Shown: in pieces, positions 1-7,158 of the stretch
Layout: every line of letters begins with the position of its first letter
Position numbering within the stretch: the stretch's first letter is position 1
Source: Actinopolyspora mzabensis
GTDB taxonomy: Bacteria; Actinomycetota; Actinomycetes; Mycobacteriales; Pseudonocardiaceae
Direction: 5' to 3'
NCBI RefSeq assembly: GCF_900101095.1
Contig: NZ_FNFM01000009.1
Span: forward strand, 73,709 to 137,708
Length of the DNA: 64,000 nt
Notes under the pieces: generated by a model
What the model was told of the DNA's origin: nothing
Databases searched by the model: none
The model's input: the letters and a program-made list of their open reading frames with translations, nothing else
Made by a program: the position numbers and the translations under genes

Positions 1-56
1 CGGCTCCCGGCTCCCGGCTCCCGGCTCCCGGCTCCCGGCTCCCGGCTCCCGGCTCC
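1..56. repeat. Heptanucleotide tandem repeat (8 units, cut by window edge)
   Basis: Eight uninterrupted head-to-tail copies of the 7-mer CGGCTCC. The array runs off the left edge, so the true copy number is unknown. It lies downstream of the minus-strand diguanylate cyclase gene, in non-coding sequence. Confidence 0.9.
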
Positions 57-186
57 ATGCCCGGATTGTATCCGACGGCAGGCGGGACGAACCGTTCTCG
101 CCGGAGCGTTCCGGCTCGTCCGTCAAGCCCATGAGCTCCGATCCTACCGCCGCGCGGCCTCTCGCCGGTGGCGTGCCGCTCGCGGC

Positions 187-1722
187 TCATTCGGCGGGCA
201 GGGGCTCCCGGCGCTCCGGGCCGTCGACCTCCACGCGGTTACGCCCGCCGTGCTTGGCGCGGTAGAGCGCGACGTCGGCAGCCGTGAACAGTTCGTCCAG
301 CCTGGCCGGACCGGCCGCCGCGCCGATGCTCACGGTGGGTGGTTGCTCTACCTCGCCGAGAACCTGCCGCCAGCCGTGCCGGTCCACCGCCGCTCGGATG
401 CGTTCGGCCACGGCGGGGCCCGCCGTGCGTGACTCCCCGGAGTAGGCGGCCAGCACCACCACGAACTCGTCACCGGCCCAACGGCAGATCAGGTCCTCGG
501 CGCGGCATTCGGCGCGCAGCAGCGAAGCCACCTCCCGCAGCGCGGCGTCGCCCATCGAGTGTCCCGCTCCGTCGTTGACGTCCTTGAACCAGTCCACGTC
601 CAGCAACAGCAGCCACGGGATGCCGCCCTGGGAGGCGCTGCGCTCCAGCAGCGTCGGTGCGTACCGTTCCAGCCCCAACCGGTTGGCCAGTCCGGTGAGC
701 GGGTCACGCAGTGCCGCGGCCTCGGCCGCGTTGGCCTTGCGCTGGGCGTGCACCGCGATGCGGCGTTGCTCGAGTGCCTGGCCCAGTCCCTCCTGCAGCA
801 CCTGGATGTTTTCGTTGGCCGCACGTACCGCTCGCCGCAGCGCGGTGGCCTCGCCCACGTGGTCGCCGAGACGTTGGCACACCGACGCCAGGTCGGTGGA
901 GATGCGGTTGACCAGCATGGTTTCTCTGACCGTCTCCGCCTGGTGCAGCGCACGGCTGCCCAACGTCCTCGCCTGTTCCAGCTGGTTCTGCCGCCTGCAC
1001 ACCTCGGCGAGCGTCCAGTTGGCGAGGGACTGCGCGTACATGTCCCCGGCGGTCTCGGCCTCCGCCAGCGCCGAGTTGGCGCGCTGCTGCGCGACCTCGA
1101 GTTCCTCCAGCGCCACCAGCACCCGGCCGCTGCTGGCCAGTGCGCGGCGATGCACCGCCCCCTGCGTTTCCAGCCGGAACACCTCGTCGAACCGGAGCAG
1201 GGAGTCGGACAGGTGGCGTTCCACCGACACCCCGGAGACGAGCACCCGTGCCGCGAGTGTGCCCCCCTCCCGCAGCAGGCAGTGCGCTAGCGTGGCCGGT
1301 TCGTCCACCTCCCGTGCGATCCGCACCGCCCTGCTGAGCAGTTCGAGCGCGGGGGCGCTGTGCCCTTCGAGCAGGTAGCCGAGCATGCTCAGCGCGTGGG
1401 CGGTCTCCGCGTCGCGGTGCTTCTCCGCGTCGAGTTCGGTCCAGGCGTCCGCGGCGAGTTCGAGGGCCAGCGAGATCCGTCCCAACCGCCAGGCGAGGAT
1501 AGCCCGGTTCACGAGGACGATGGGGCGGTTCCACTCACTGCTGACCAGGTTCGGTGCGCTGGCCACCGAATCGTCGAAGGCCGCCTCGCACTGTTCGATC
1601 AGGCCGGAGTCGAGCAGCAGCCGTACCTGACGGTCCTGCTCGGGTATCCGGCCCGCCAACAGCGGATCGTCCTCTTCCACGGCGTCCTCGCACTCGCAGA
1701 TCGCGGCGCTGCGGGTTCTCAC
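187..1722 (-). CDS. Diguanylate cyclase with N-terminal TPR-like helical domain
   Basis: This protein makes the second messenger c-di-GMP from two GTP. Residues ~30-325 are helical and Leu/Ala rich, resembling degenerate TPR repeats of a sensory or protein-binding module. No membrane segment is visible. The GGDEF domain spans ~337-495. It has the DPLTGLANR entry motif, DVDWFKDVND, the signature as AGDEF (416-420, a functional variant), and TVSIGAA and ADVALYRAKHGGRNR near the end. An RxxD motif (407-410) five residues before AGDEF matches the allosteric inhibitory I-site, so product feedback is expected. No EAL domain is present. It is the downstream gene of bluB on the same strand, 63 bp away. 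Enzymatic class is secure; the signal it senses is unknown. Confidence 0.9.
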   Translation of the reverse strand: MRTRSAAICECEDAVEEDDPLLAGRIPEQDRQVRLLLDSGLIEQCEAAFDDSVASAPNLVSSEWNRPIVLVNRAILAWRLGRISLALELAADAWTELDAEKHRDAETAHALSMLGYLLEGHSAPALELLSRAVRIAREVDEPATLAHCLLREGGTLAARVLVSGVSVERHLSDSLLRFDEVFRLETQGAVHRRALASSGRVLVALEELEVAQQRANSALAEAETAGDMYAQSLANWTLAEVCRRQNQLEQARTLGSRALHQAETVRETMLVNRISTDLASVCQRLGDHVGEATALRRAVRAANENIQVLQEGLGQALEQRRIAVHAQRKANAAEAAALRDPLTGLANRLGLERYAPTLLERSASQGGIPWLLLLDVDWFKDVNDGAGHSMGDAALREVASLLRAECRAEDLICRWAGDEFVVVLAAYSGESRTAGPAVAERIRAAVDRHGWRQVLGEVEQPPTVSIGAAAGPARLDELFTAADVALYRAKHGGRNRVEVDGPERREPLPAE

Positions 1723-1785
1723 CGAACCCGCGAGGGTCGGGCACCCGGAGTCTCCGCTTCGACTACCTGCTCTTCGAGTAACAGG

Positions 1786-2466
1786 CTACCGGGTGAAATC
1801 GTGACGATACTTGCCGTCGTGTACAACGTCCTCCAACCGCAGCCTGTTGCGCCAGCCGTGCCGTTCCAGGTCAGGGGTTTCGGCGAGCTCGCGAACCGGC
1901 CCGATGCACAGCCACGCGACGGGCCGGACCCCTGACGGGATGTCCAGCAGTCTGCGCAGGAATTCCTCCCGGTAGAAGCTTACCCATCCCACGCCGAGTC
2001 CTTCGGCCGTGGCCGCCAGCCACAGGTTCTGGATCGCCAGGCACACCGAGTACAGCCCGGCGTCGGCGATGGCGTGTCTGCCGAGCACGTCCGGGGAACC
2101 GCGTTCCGGGTCGTAGGTGACCGTTATGCCGAGTGAGGACTCCACGATGCCCTCGACCTTGATCTTGGAGAAGGTCCGGGCACGTTCCCCGCTGAGCTCG
2201 GCCGCGAACACGCTTCGCTCCGCCAGCACGTGCTCGCGGAAGGCGCGCCGCGTGGCCTCGTCACGTACGAGTACGAAGTCCCACGGCTGGGAGAGTCCCA
2301 CACTCGGTGCGCTGTGCGCGGCCCCCAGGACGCGGTACAGCACCTCGGAGTCGATCGTCTCGCCGGTGAACTCGGAGCGTACGTCGCGGCGCCGGTTGAT
2401 CACGTCGTAGAGGTCGGATACCGGCTGTCGGGATTCGGGTCGGCCGGATCGGTCTGCCGTTGTCAT
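1786..2466 (-). CDS. bluB: 5,6-dimethylbenzimidazole synthase BluB
   Basis: An oxygen-dependent flavin destructase of the nitroreductase fold that fragments reduced FMN to 5,6-dimethylbenzimidazole, the lower ligand of cobalamin. Family-specific motifs separate it from ordinary nitroreductases: RRRDVRSEF near residue 26, the PSVGLSQPWDF stretch near 54 with the BluB-type loop, and GVGWVSFY near 164. Its 226 aa are typical. No other cobalamin genes flank it, so it acts as an orphan lower-ligand gene in this window. No clear B12-box could be seen in the ~210 bp upstream of its start. The ATG start is supported by the family-typical N-terminal length. Confidence 0.9.
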   Translation of the reverse strand: MTTADRSGRPESRQPVSDLYDVINRRRDVRSEFTGETIDSEVLYRVLGAAHSAPSVGLSQPWDFVLVRDEATRRAFREHVLAERSVFAAELSGERARTFSKIKVEGIVESSLGITVTYDPERGSPDVLGRHAIADAGLYSVCLAIQNLWLAATAEGLGVGWVSFYREEFLRRLLDIPSGVRPVAWLCIGPVRELAETPDLERHGWRNRLRLEDVVHDGKYRHDFTR

Positions 2467-2642
2467 CCCGGCTATCCTGCCGTGTCCGCGGGTACGATTC
2501 CCAGTGCCCCGCGACGGGAATGACTCCGCACACCCTCGTCGCCCGCCGCGCCGATCCGGCGTGCGGCCTCACTGCCGCTGGGGGGTGCTCCGTTGTGACG
2601 CCCGTCATAGAACCCCGACTCGCCGGTGATGACGCCCCCACT

Positions 2643-2659
2643 TCTCAGTTCTCTCTCAG
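2643..2659 (+). promoter_or_regulatory. Direct-repeat operator before response regulator (MprA-box-like)
   Basis: TCTCAG occurs twice with an 11-bp period (2643-2648 and 2654-2659), ending 23 bp before the ATG of the response-regulator gene. The identical TCTCAG-N5-TCTCAG arrangement recurs at 7120-7136 before the pepD-like gene. One-turn spaced direct repeats are what OmpR-family regulators bind, and the described MprA box is two 8-bp direct repeats separated by 3 bp (11-bp period). Autoregulation is the inference. Confidence 0.65.
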
Positions 2660-2682
2660 GGCTTCGGGTAAGACTGGGGGAC

Positions 2683-3375
2683 ATGCGCATACTCGTCGTC
2701 GACGACGACCGTGCCGTTCGGGAGTCATTGCGAAGATCTCTCGAATTCAACGGTTACCAGGTGGAACTGGCCTCGGACGGTCAGCAGGCCCTGGACTCGC
2801 TCGCCGCCGCCCGACCGGACGCGATGGTCCTCGACGTCATGATGCCCAAGGTGGACGGTCTGGAGGTCGCGCGCAGGCTGCGGGGAACCGGCGACGACCT
2901 GCCGATCCTGGTACTCACCGCGCGCGAGGCCGTTTCGGATCGTGTGGCGGGCCTGGACGCGGGGGCGGACGACTACCTGCCCAAACCCTTCGCGCTGGAG
3001 GAACTGCTCGCCCGGCTGCGAGCGCTGTTGCGCAGGGCGAGCCCACCGGATCCCGACGAGGGTGTCCCGGAGTCGCTGCGGTTCGCCGATCTGGAACTGG
3101 ACCCCGGAACCCGAGAGGTCCGGCGGGGGAGCCGTGAGATCAGCCTGACGCGCACCGAGTTCGCGCTGCTCGAACTGCTCATGGCACACCCCAAGCAGGT
3201 ACTCACTCGCAGCAGGCTGCTCGAGGACGTCTGGGGCTACGATTTCCCGACCACGGGCAACGCCCTGGAGGTCTACATCGGGTACCTGCGCCGCAAGACG
3301 GAGGCATCGGGGGAACCGAGATTGATTCACACCGTCCGCGGCGTCGGCTACGTGCTACGGGAGACTCCACCGTGA
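2683..3375 (+). CDS. mprA: OmpR-family response regulator, MprA-like
   Basis: DNA-binding half of a two-component system for cell-envelope stress. The receiver domain (1-~115) has acidic residues D7-D9, phospho-acceptor D51 in [12 protein letters not shown]79 and K101 (LPKPF). The winged-helix DNA-binding domain (~130-228) carries the [11 protein letters not shown] helix and ends with [11 protein letters not shown]. An in-frame ATG exists 57 bp upstream, but homology begins at MRILVVDDD, so this internal ATG was chosen (230 aa, family-typical). Its stop overlaps the GTG of the kinase gene by 4 bp, implying translational coupling. Gene order with mprB, pepD and moaB2 matches M. tuberculosis Rv0981-Rv0984, supporting the MprA assignment. 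Confidence 0.9.
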   Translation: MRILVVDDDRAVRESLRRSLEFNGYQVELASDGQQALDSLAAARPDAMVLDVMMPKVDGLEVARRLRGTGDDLPILVLTAREAVSDRVAGLDAGADDYLPKPFALEELLARLRALLRRASPPDPDEGVPESLRFADLELDPGTREVRRGSREISLTRTEFALLELLMAHPKQVLTRSRLLEDVWGYDFPTTGNALEVYIGYLRRKTEASGEPRLIHTVRGVGYVLRETPP

Positions 3376-4835
3376 CCACACCGGCCCCGCCACCTTCCGA
3401 ACTGACCGGGTCGCCCGTATCCGAGGGGCAGACCGGCAGATGGCAGCGGGCTTCGCTGCGCAACAGGGTGACGCTGCTGGCCGCCGTCTGCGTGGCGGGG
3501 GCCGTCGCGCTGGTCTCGATCGGCGCGTTTCTGACGGTTCGGGACAGTCTTTACGAGCAGGTGGACCAGAACCTGCGGGAACGCGCCAGCCAGGCGGTCT
3601 CCGGCCCGCAGGTGCTGGAACCCAATCTGCGTTCGGTTCCCGCCGCCTTCTACGCGGCGGCCAACTTACGAATCTGCCTGGTCACCGCCGACGGCAGGGC
3701 ACTGACCGGGCCCGGCAAACCTCCGCCGTGGGGGCCGGCGGAGTTGGCCGTGGCGCGTGGTCTCACGGACTCCTCGCTGCGTACCGACGACGCCACCGAA
3801 AGCAGGGTGGTGGCACTGCCCGCCGGGAACGATCGTGCCCTGGTCATGTCGCAGTCACTGGCCTCGACCAAGGCCACGTTGGCCCAGCTCAGCGTGGTAC
3901 TCGTCGTGATCGGTGGTGCGGGCATCCTGCTTGCCGCCGCAGCGGGCACCGCCGTGGCTCGCACGGCGCTGCGGCCGGTGCAACGGCTCACCGCGGCCAC
4001 CGAACGTATCGCTCGAACGGGTGATCTGCGTCCGATCCCGGTGAGCGGCGACGACGAGCTGGCACGGTTGACCACCAGCTTCAACAAGATGCTCGGGGCA
4101 CTGGCCGAGTCCCAGGAGCAGCAGCGAAGGCTGGTCGCCGATGCGGGCCACGAACTGCGTACCCCGCTCACCTCGTTGCGCACGAATCTCGAACTGCTCA
4201 TCGCCTCCGACCGGCCGGGAAGTCCCCAACTGTCCGATGAGGATCGTGCCGAGATGCTCGGTGACGTGCAGGCACAGATCACCGAGCTGTCCGCGCTGGT
4301 GGGGGATCTCGTGGAGCTGGCTCGGGAGGACGCGCCGAACGCGGTGCACGAACCGCTCGAACTCGTCGACGTCGTGGAGCGGGCGCTGAGCCGGGCCCGG
4401 CGGCGTGCCTCCGAGGTGGAGTTCGACGTTCGCCTGGGGCAGTGGTCGATGCTCGGTGACGCCACCGCGTTGGAACGTGCGGTGCTGAACCTGCTGGACA
4501 ACGCCGCCAAGTGGAGTCCGGCAGGGGGAATCGTGCGGGTGGAGTCCCGCCAGCTGGACGCCGGATTCGCGGTCTTCGAGGTCGCCGACAGCGGGCCGGG
4601 CATCCCGGAGGAGGACCGCAGGCACGTTTTCGAGCGGTTCTACCGTTCCACCGAGGCCAGACCGTTGCGCGGCTCAGGACTGGGGCTGGCGATCGTCAAG
4701 CAGGTGGCCGAGCGGCACGGCGGAAGCGTGGCCGCGGGCGAGGCGCCGGAGGGCGGAGCGATGATCTCGATGTATCTGCCCGGCCACGTCGATCCCGAGC
4801 AGGCCGAGTCCCAGCGGCCCGCGCGTTCGAGCTGA
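3372..4835 (+). CDS. mprB: Sensor histidine kinase, MprB-like
   Basis: Membrane sensor partner of the preceding response regulator. Residues 1-30 are cytoplasmic. TM1 is ~33-55, an extracytoplasmic sensor region follows to ~172, and TM2 is ~173-196. HAMP follows (~197-250), then the dimerisation/phospho-acceptor helix with H260 in [16 protein letters not shown], closely matching mycobacterial MprB. The ATPase domain has the N-box ([12 protein letters not shown]), DSGPGIP and [13 protein letters not shown]. The GTG start lies in a GTGA overlap with the upstream stop. Total length is 487 aa. In mycobacteria MprAB responds to envelope stress and controls pepD and sigma factors. Here that regulon link is supported by the shared TCTCAG boxes. 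Confidence 0.9.
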   Translation: MTTPAPPPSELTGSPVSEGQTGRWQRASLRNRVTLLAAVCVAGAVALVSIGAFLTVRDSLYEQVDQNLRERASQAVSGPQVLEPNLRSVPAAFYAAANLRICLVTADGRALTGPGKPPPWGPAELAVARGLTDSSLRTDDATESRVVALPAGNDRALVMSQSLASTKATLAQLSVVLVVIGGAGILLAAAAGTAVARTALRPVQRLTAATERIARTGDLRPIPVSGDDELARLTTSFNKMLGALAESQEQQRRLVADAGHELRTPLTSLRTNLELLIASDRPGSPQLSDEDRAEMLGDVQAQITELSALVGDLVELAREDAPNAVHEPLELVDVVERALSRARRRASEVEFDVRLGQWSMLGDATALERAVLNLLDNAAKWSPAGGIVRVESRQLDAGFAVFEVADSGPGIPEEDRRHVFERFYRSTEARPLRGSGLGLAIVKQVAERHGGSVAAGEAPEGGAMISMYLPGHVDPEQAESQRPARSS

Positions 4836-5036
4836 GGCGACTCCGCTGTTCGCCCGGGCTGCTCAAGGGCGGCTCGCGAACGGCGGTAGGGGTGCGAGCC
4901 CTTCCGTTCCTGCGCTGTTCCGGTTTTCCGTGCTGCTCGTCGGGTGGTTTCCGACGTGTCGGCGCGCCCGGTGGGGCGGTGCTGGCTTTGTGTGGTTTCA
5001 GTGCTGCTTCGTGTAGGGTATTGTTGGTTTGTGTTT
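4836..5036. other. Spacer between mprB and deoR, no gene
   Basis: About 290 bp separate mprB from the deoR gene. The first part has imperfect GC-rich inverted sequence (GGGCT...AGCCC) without a T-tract. The second part becomes GT-rich and leads into the palindrome at 5037-5052. No coding potential was recognised. Confidence 0.5.
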
Positions 5037-5052
5037 ACTTGACGAGTCAAGT
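5037..5052. promoter_or_regulatory. Palindromic operator candidate upstream of deoR-galT
   Basis: Perfect inverted repeat ACTTGAC-GA-GTCAAGT, 77 bp before the deoR start. The left arm overlaps a TTGAC that could serve as a -35 element, so a bound protein would block the promoter. The simplest reading is autorepression by the adjacent DeoR-family regulator with control of galT. Confidence 0.5.
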
Positions 5053-5128
5053 TCGCGTGGTTTCGTGATGATTTCGACTGCGGCACTCGCGTCGGATTCG
5101 CGGCGAACACGGCGGGGTTGGAGTGGTG

Positions 5129-5968
5129 ATGCTGGCACGTCAGCGTCAGGACATGATACTGGACGAAGTTCGTAGGACCGGCGCTGTGCAGGTGAGTGAC
5201 CTCGTGCAGCGTCTCGGCGTGTCCGACATGACCATTCGCAGGGACCTCGACACCCTGGCGGCACGAGGTGCGGTCGAGAAGGTCTACGGCGGTGCCACCT
5301 CCGTGCTGGACCGCAGCACCGACGAGCCCGGCTTCGAAGCCAAATCGGTGTACCAACCCGCGGAGAAGGAAGCCATAGCCGACCGGGCCGCACGGCTCGT
5401 CCGCCCGGGATCGGCCATCGGGCTCTCCGCGGGCACCACCACCTGGACCCTGGCACGTCACCTCGACGACGTGGCCGATCTGACCGTGGTGACCAATTCC
5501 GTGCGCATCGCCGATGTGCTCCAGCAGCGTGGGCGTGCCGACCGCACCGTGATCCTGACCGGTGGGGTACGTACCCCCTCCGACGCGCTCGTCGGTCCGG
5601 TGGCCGTGCGGGCGCTGCACTCGCTGCACCTGGACCTGGTCTTCCTGGGAGTGCACGGGATGAGCACCCGTGCCGGTTTCACCACACCCAACCTCGACGA
5701 GAGCGAGACCAACCGCGCGCTCGCGCGGGCGGCCAACCGGCTGGTCGTGATAGCGGATCACGCCAAGTGGTCCACGGTCGGTATCTCCACCATCGTCGGC
5801 CTCGAGGAGGCGGACGTGCTGATCAGTGACGACGGATTGCCGGAGGAAGCGCGTCGGGTGCTCGGAGAGCGGATCGCGGAGCTGTCGATCGCTCCCGTCT
5901 CCGGTGAGCGGGGCGAACCGGCCGATTTCACGTATGAGGACACTATGCGGGCGGAGAGTGAGCAGTGA
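5129..5968 (+). CDS. DeoR/GlpR-family transcriptional repressor
   Basis: Sugar-responsive regulator. The N-terminal DeoR helix-turn-helix is at ~5-58 (QDMILDEVRRTGAVQVSDL, then VSDMTIRRDLDTL). The C-terminal DeoR sensor domain (~75-235, a ribose-phosphate-isomerase-like fold binding sugar phosphates) contains the conserved GLSAGTTTWTLARHL and VVIADHAKW motifs. Start: GTG codons lie just upstream at 5123 and 5126, but GGAG at 5120-5123 sits five bases before this ATG, favouring it (279 aa). The stop overlaps the galT GTG by 4 bp, so the two are co-translated. The likely inducer is a galactose-derived phosphate, inferred only from the neighbour. Confidence 0.88.
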   Translation: MLARQRQDMILDEVRRTGAVQVSDLVQRLGVSDMTIRRDLDTLAARGAVEKVYGGATSVLDRSTDEPGFEAKSVYQPAEKEAIADRAARLVRPGSAIGLSAGTTTWTLARHLDDVADLTVVTNSVRIADVLQQRGRADRTVILTGGVRTPSDALVGPVAVRALHSLHLDLVFLGVHGMSTRAGFTTPNLDESETNRALARAANRLVVIADHAKWSTVGISTIVGLEEADVLISDDGLPEEARRVLGERIAELSIAPVSGERGEPADFTYEDTMRAESEQ

Positions 5969-7062
5969 GGCGAACCGCGCGGCAGCTGGCCGACGGGCGG
6001 GAAATCATCTACTTCGACTCGGAGGAAACGGCGCCGGAACGAACCGCCGAGGACCTCCGCGAACTCGACGGGCCACCCACGGCACCGGAGATGCGGCGTG
6101 ATCCGTTGACCGGCGAGTGGATCGCCATGGCAGCACATCGACAGAGCCGCACCTACAAGCCGCCTGCCGATCTGTGCCCGCTGTGCCCCAGTGAGCCGGG
6201 CAAACCCAGCGAGATCCCGGAGAGCGACTACGAGGTCGCCGTGTTCGAGAACCGGTTCCCCTCGTTCGCGGCGCCGGAGGAACAGCCCGGGGTATCCGAT
6301 GGCGGAGTGCTGGACACGGATTCACTGGTCCAACGGGCTCCGGCCAGTGGCAGGTGCGAGGTCGTGTGCTTCACGTCCGAGCACCGCAGCTCGTTCGCAG
6401 CGCTGACCCCACGACAGGCGCGCACCGTCGTGGACGCCTGGGCCGACCGCACGGCGGAACTCGCCCAGGTGGAAGGCGTGGAGCAGGTGTTCTGCTTCGA
6501 GAACCGGGGCGAGGAGATCGGGGTGACGCTGCATCATCCGCACGGCCAGATCTACGGGTATCCCTTCGTCACCCCCAAGACCAGCCAGCTGCTGCGAAAC
6601 GCCGAGGAACATCACCGAACCCACGGCAGCCACCTGCTCGGGGACGTGCTCGCCGCCGAGCGCTCCTCCGGGCAACGCGTGATCCGTGAATCCGAACACT
6701 GGACGGTGTTCGTGCCCCCCGCTGCTCGCTGGCCCGTGGAACTCGTGGTCGTCCCGCACCGCCGGGCTCCCGATCTGGCGGCTCTCACCGCCGAGGAGCG
6801 CGATGATCTCGCCGAGGTCTATCTTGACACCCTGCGCAGGCTGGACCGTCTCTACGACAGGCCGCTGCCCTACATCGCGGCTTGGCAGCAGGCACCCTTT
6901 CGGTTCGGCAGGGAACTCTCCTGGCTGCACCTGAACCTGTTCTCGGTGCTGCGCGCACCGGACAAGCTCAAGTACCTGGCCGGTTCGGAGTCCGGGATGG
7001 GAGTCTGGATCAGCGACGTGACCCCGGAGCAGGTCGCGGAGCGCCTTCGCGAGGTGTCCTGA
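5965..7062 (+). CDS. galT: Galactose-1-phosphate uridylyltransferase
   Basis: Leloir-pathway enzyme exchanging UMP between UDP-glucose and galactose-1-phosphate. The HIT-superfamily active site reads HPHGQ (191-195), with H193 expected to carry the UMP. A CPLC zinc motif is at 71-74 and the second HIT-like domain includes VELVVVPHRRAP. Length 365 aa is normal. The start is a GTG in a 4-bp overlap with the upstream regulator gene. No galK or galE is adjacent, so the rest of the Leloir route must be elsewhere; galU (UDP-glucose supply) is 5.5 kb downstream. The deoR-galT pair interrupts an mprB-pepD junction that is contiguous in mycobacteria. Confidence 0.93.
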   Translation: MRRTARQLADGREIIYFDSEETAPERTAEDLRELDGPPTAPEMRRDPLTGEWIAMAAHRQSRTYKPPADLCPLCPSEPGKPSEIPESDYEVAVFENRFPSFAAPEEQPGVSDGGVLDTDSLVQRAPASGRCEVVCFTSEHRSSFAALTPRQARTVVDAWADRTAELAQVEGVEQVFCFENRGEEIGVTLHHPHGQIYGYPFVTPKTSQLLRNAEEHHRTHGSHLLGDVLAAERSSGQRVIRESEHWTVFVPPAARWPVELVVVPHRRAPDLAALTAEERDDLAEVYLDTLRRLDRLYDRPLPYIAAWQQAPFRFGRELSWLHLNLFSVLRAPDKLKYLAGSESGMGVWISDVTPEQVAERLREVS

Positions 7063-7119
7063 TCGGCCTGCCCACCCCCGGGAAGGCGGAACAGATTCAT
7101 CGTTCGCTTCCAAGCCTGA

Positions 7120-7136
7120 TCTCAGGCGACTCTCAG
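7120..7136 (+). promoter_or_regulatory. Second TCTCAG direct-repeat operator, before pepD
   Basis: TCTCAG at 7120-7125 and again at 7131-7136, 11-bp period, ending 22 bp before the ATG. Spacing to the start codon is almost identical to the copy before mprA (23 bp). This places pepD in the same candidate MprA regulon. Confidence 0.65.
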
Positions 7137-7158
7137 TCGGATAGCGCAGAGTGGAGAC

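Noticed and set aside
2467-2640. Possible cobalamin riboswitch upstream of bluB
   Set aside because: GC-rich stems are present, but no recognisable B12-box or the usual conserved blocks in the right order could be found.
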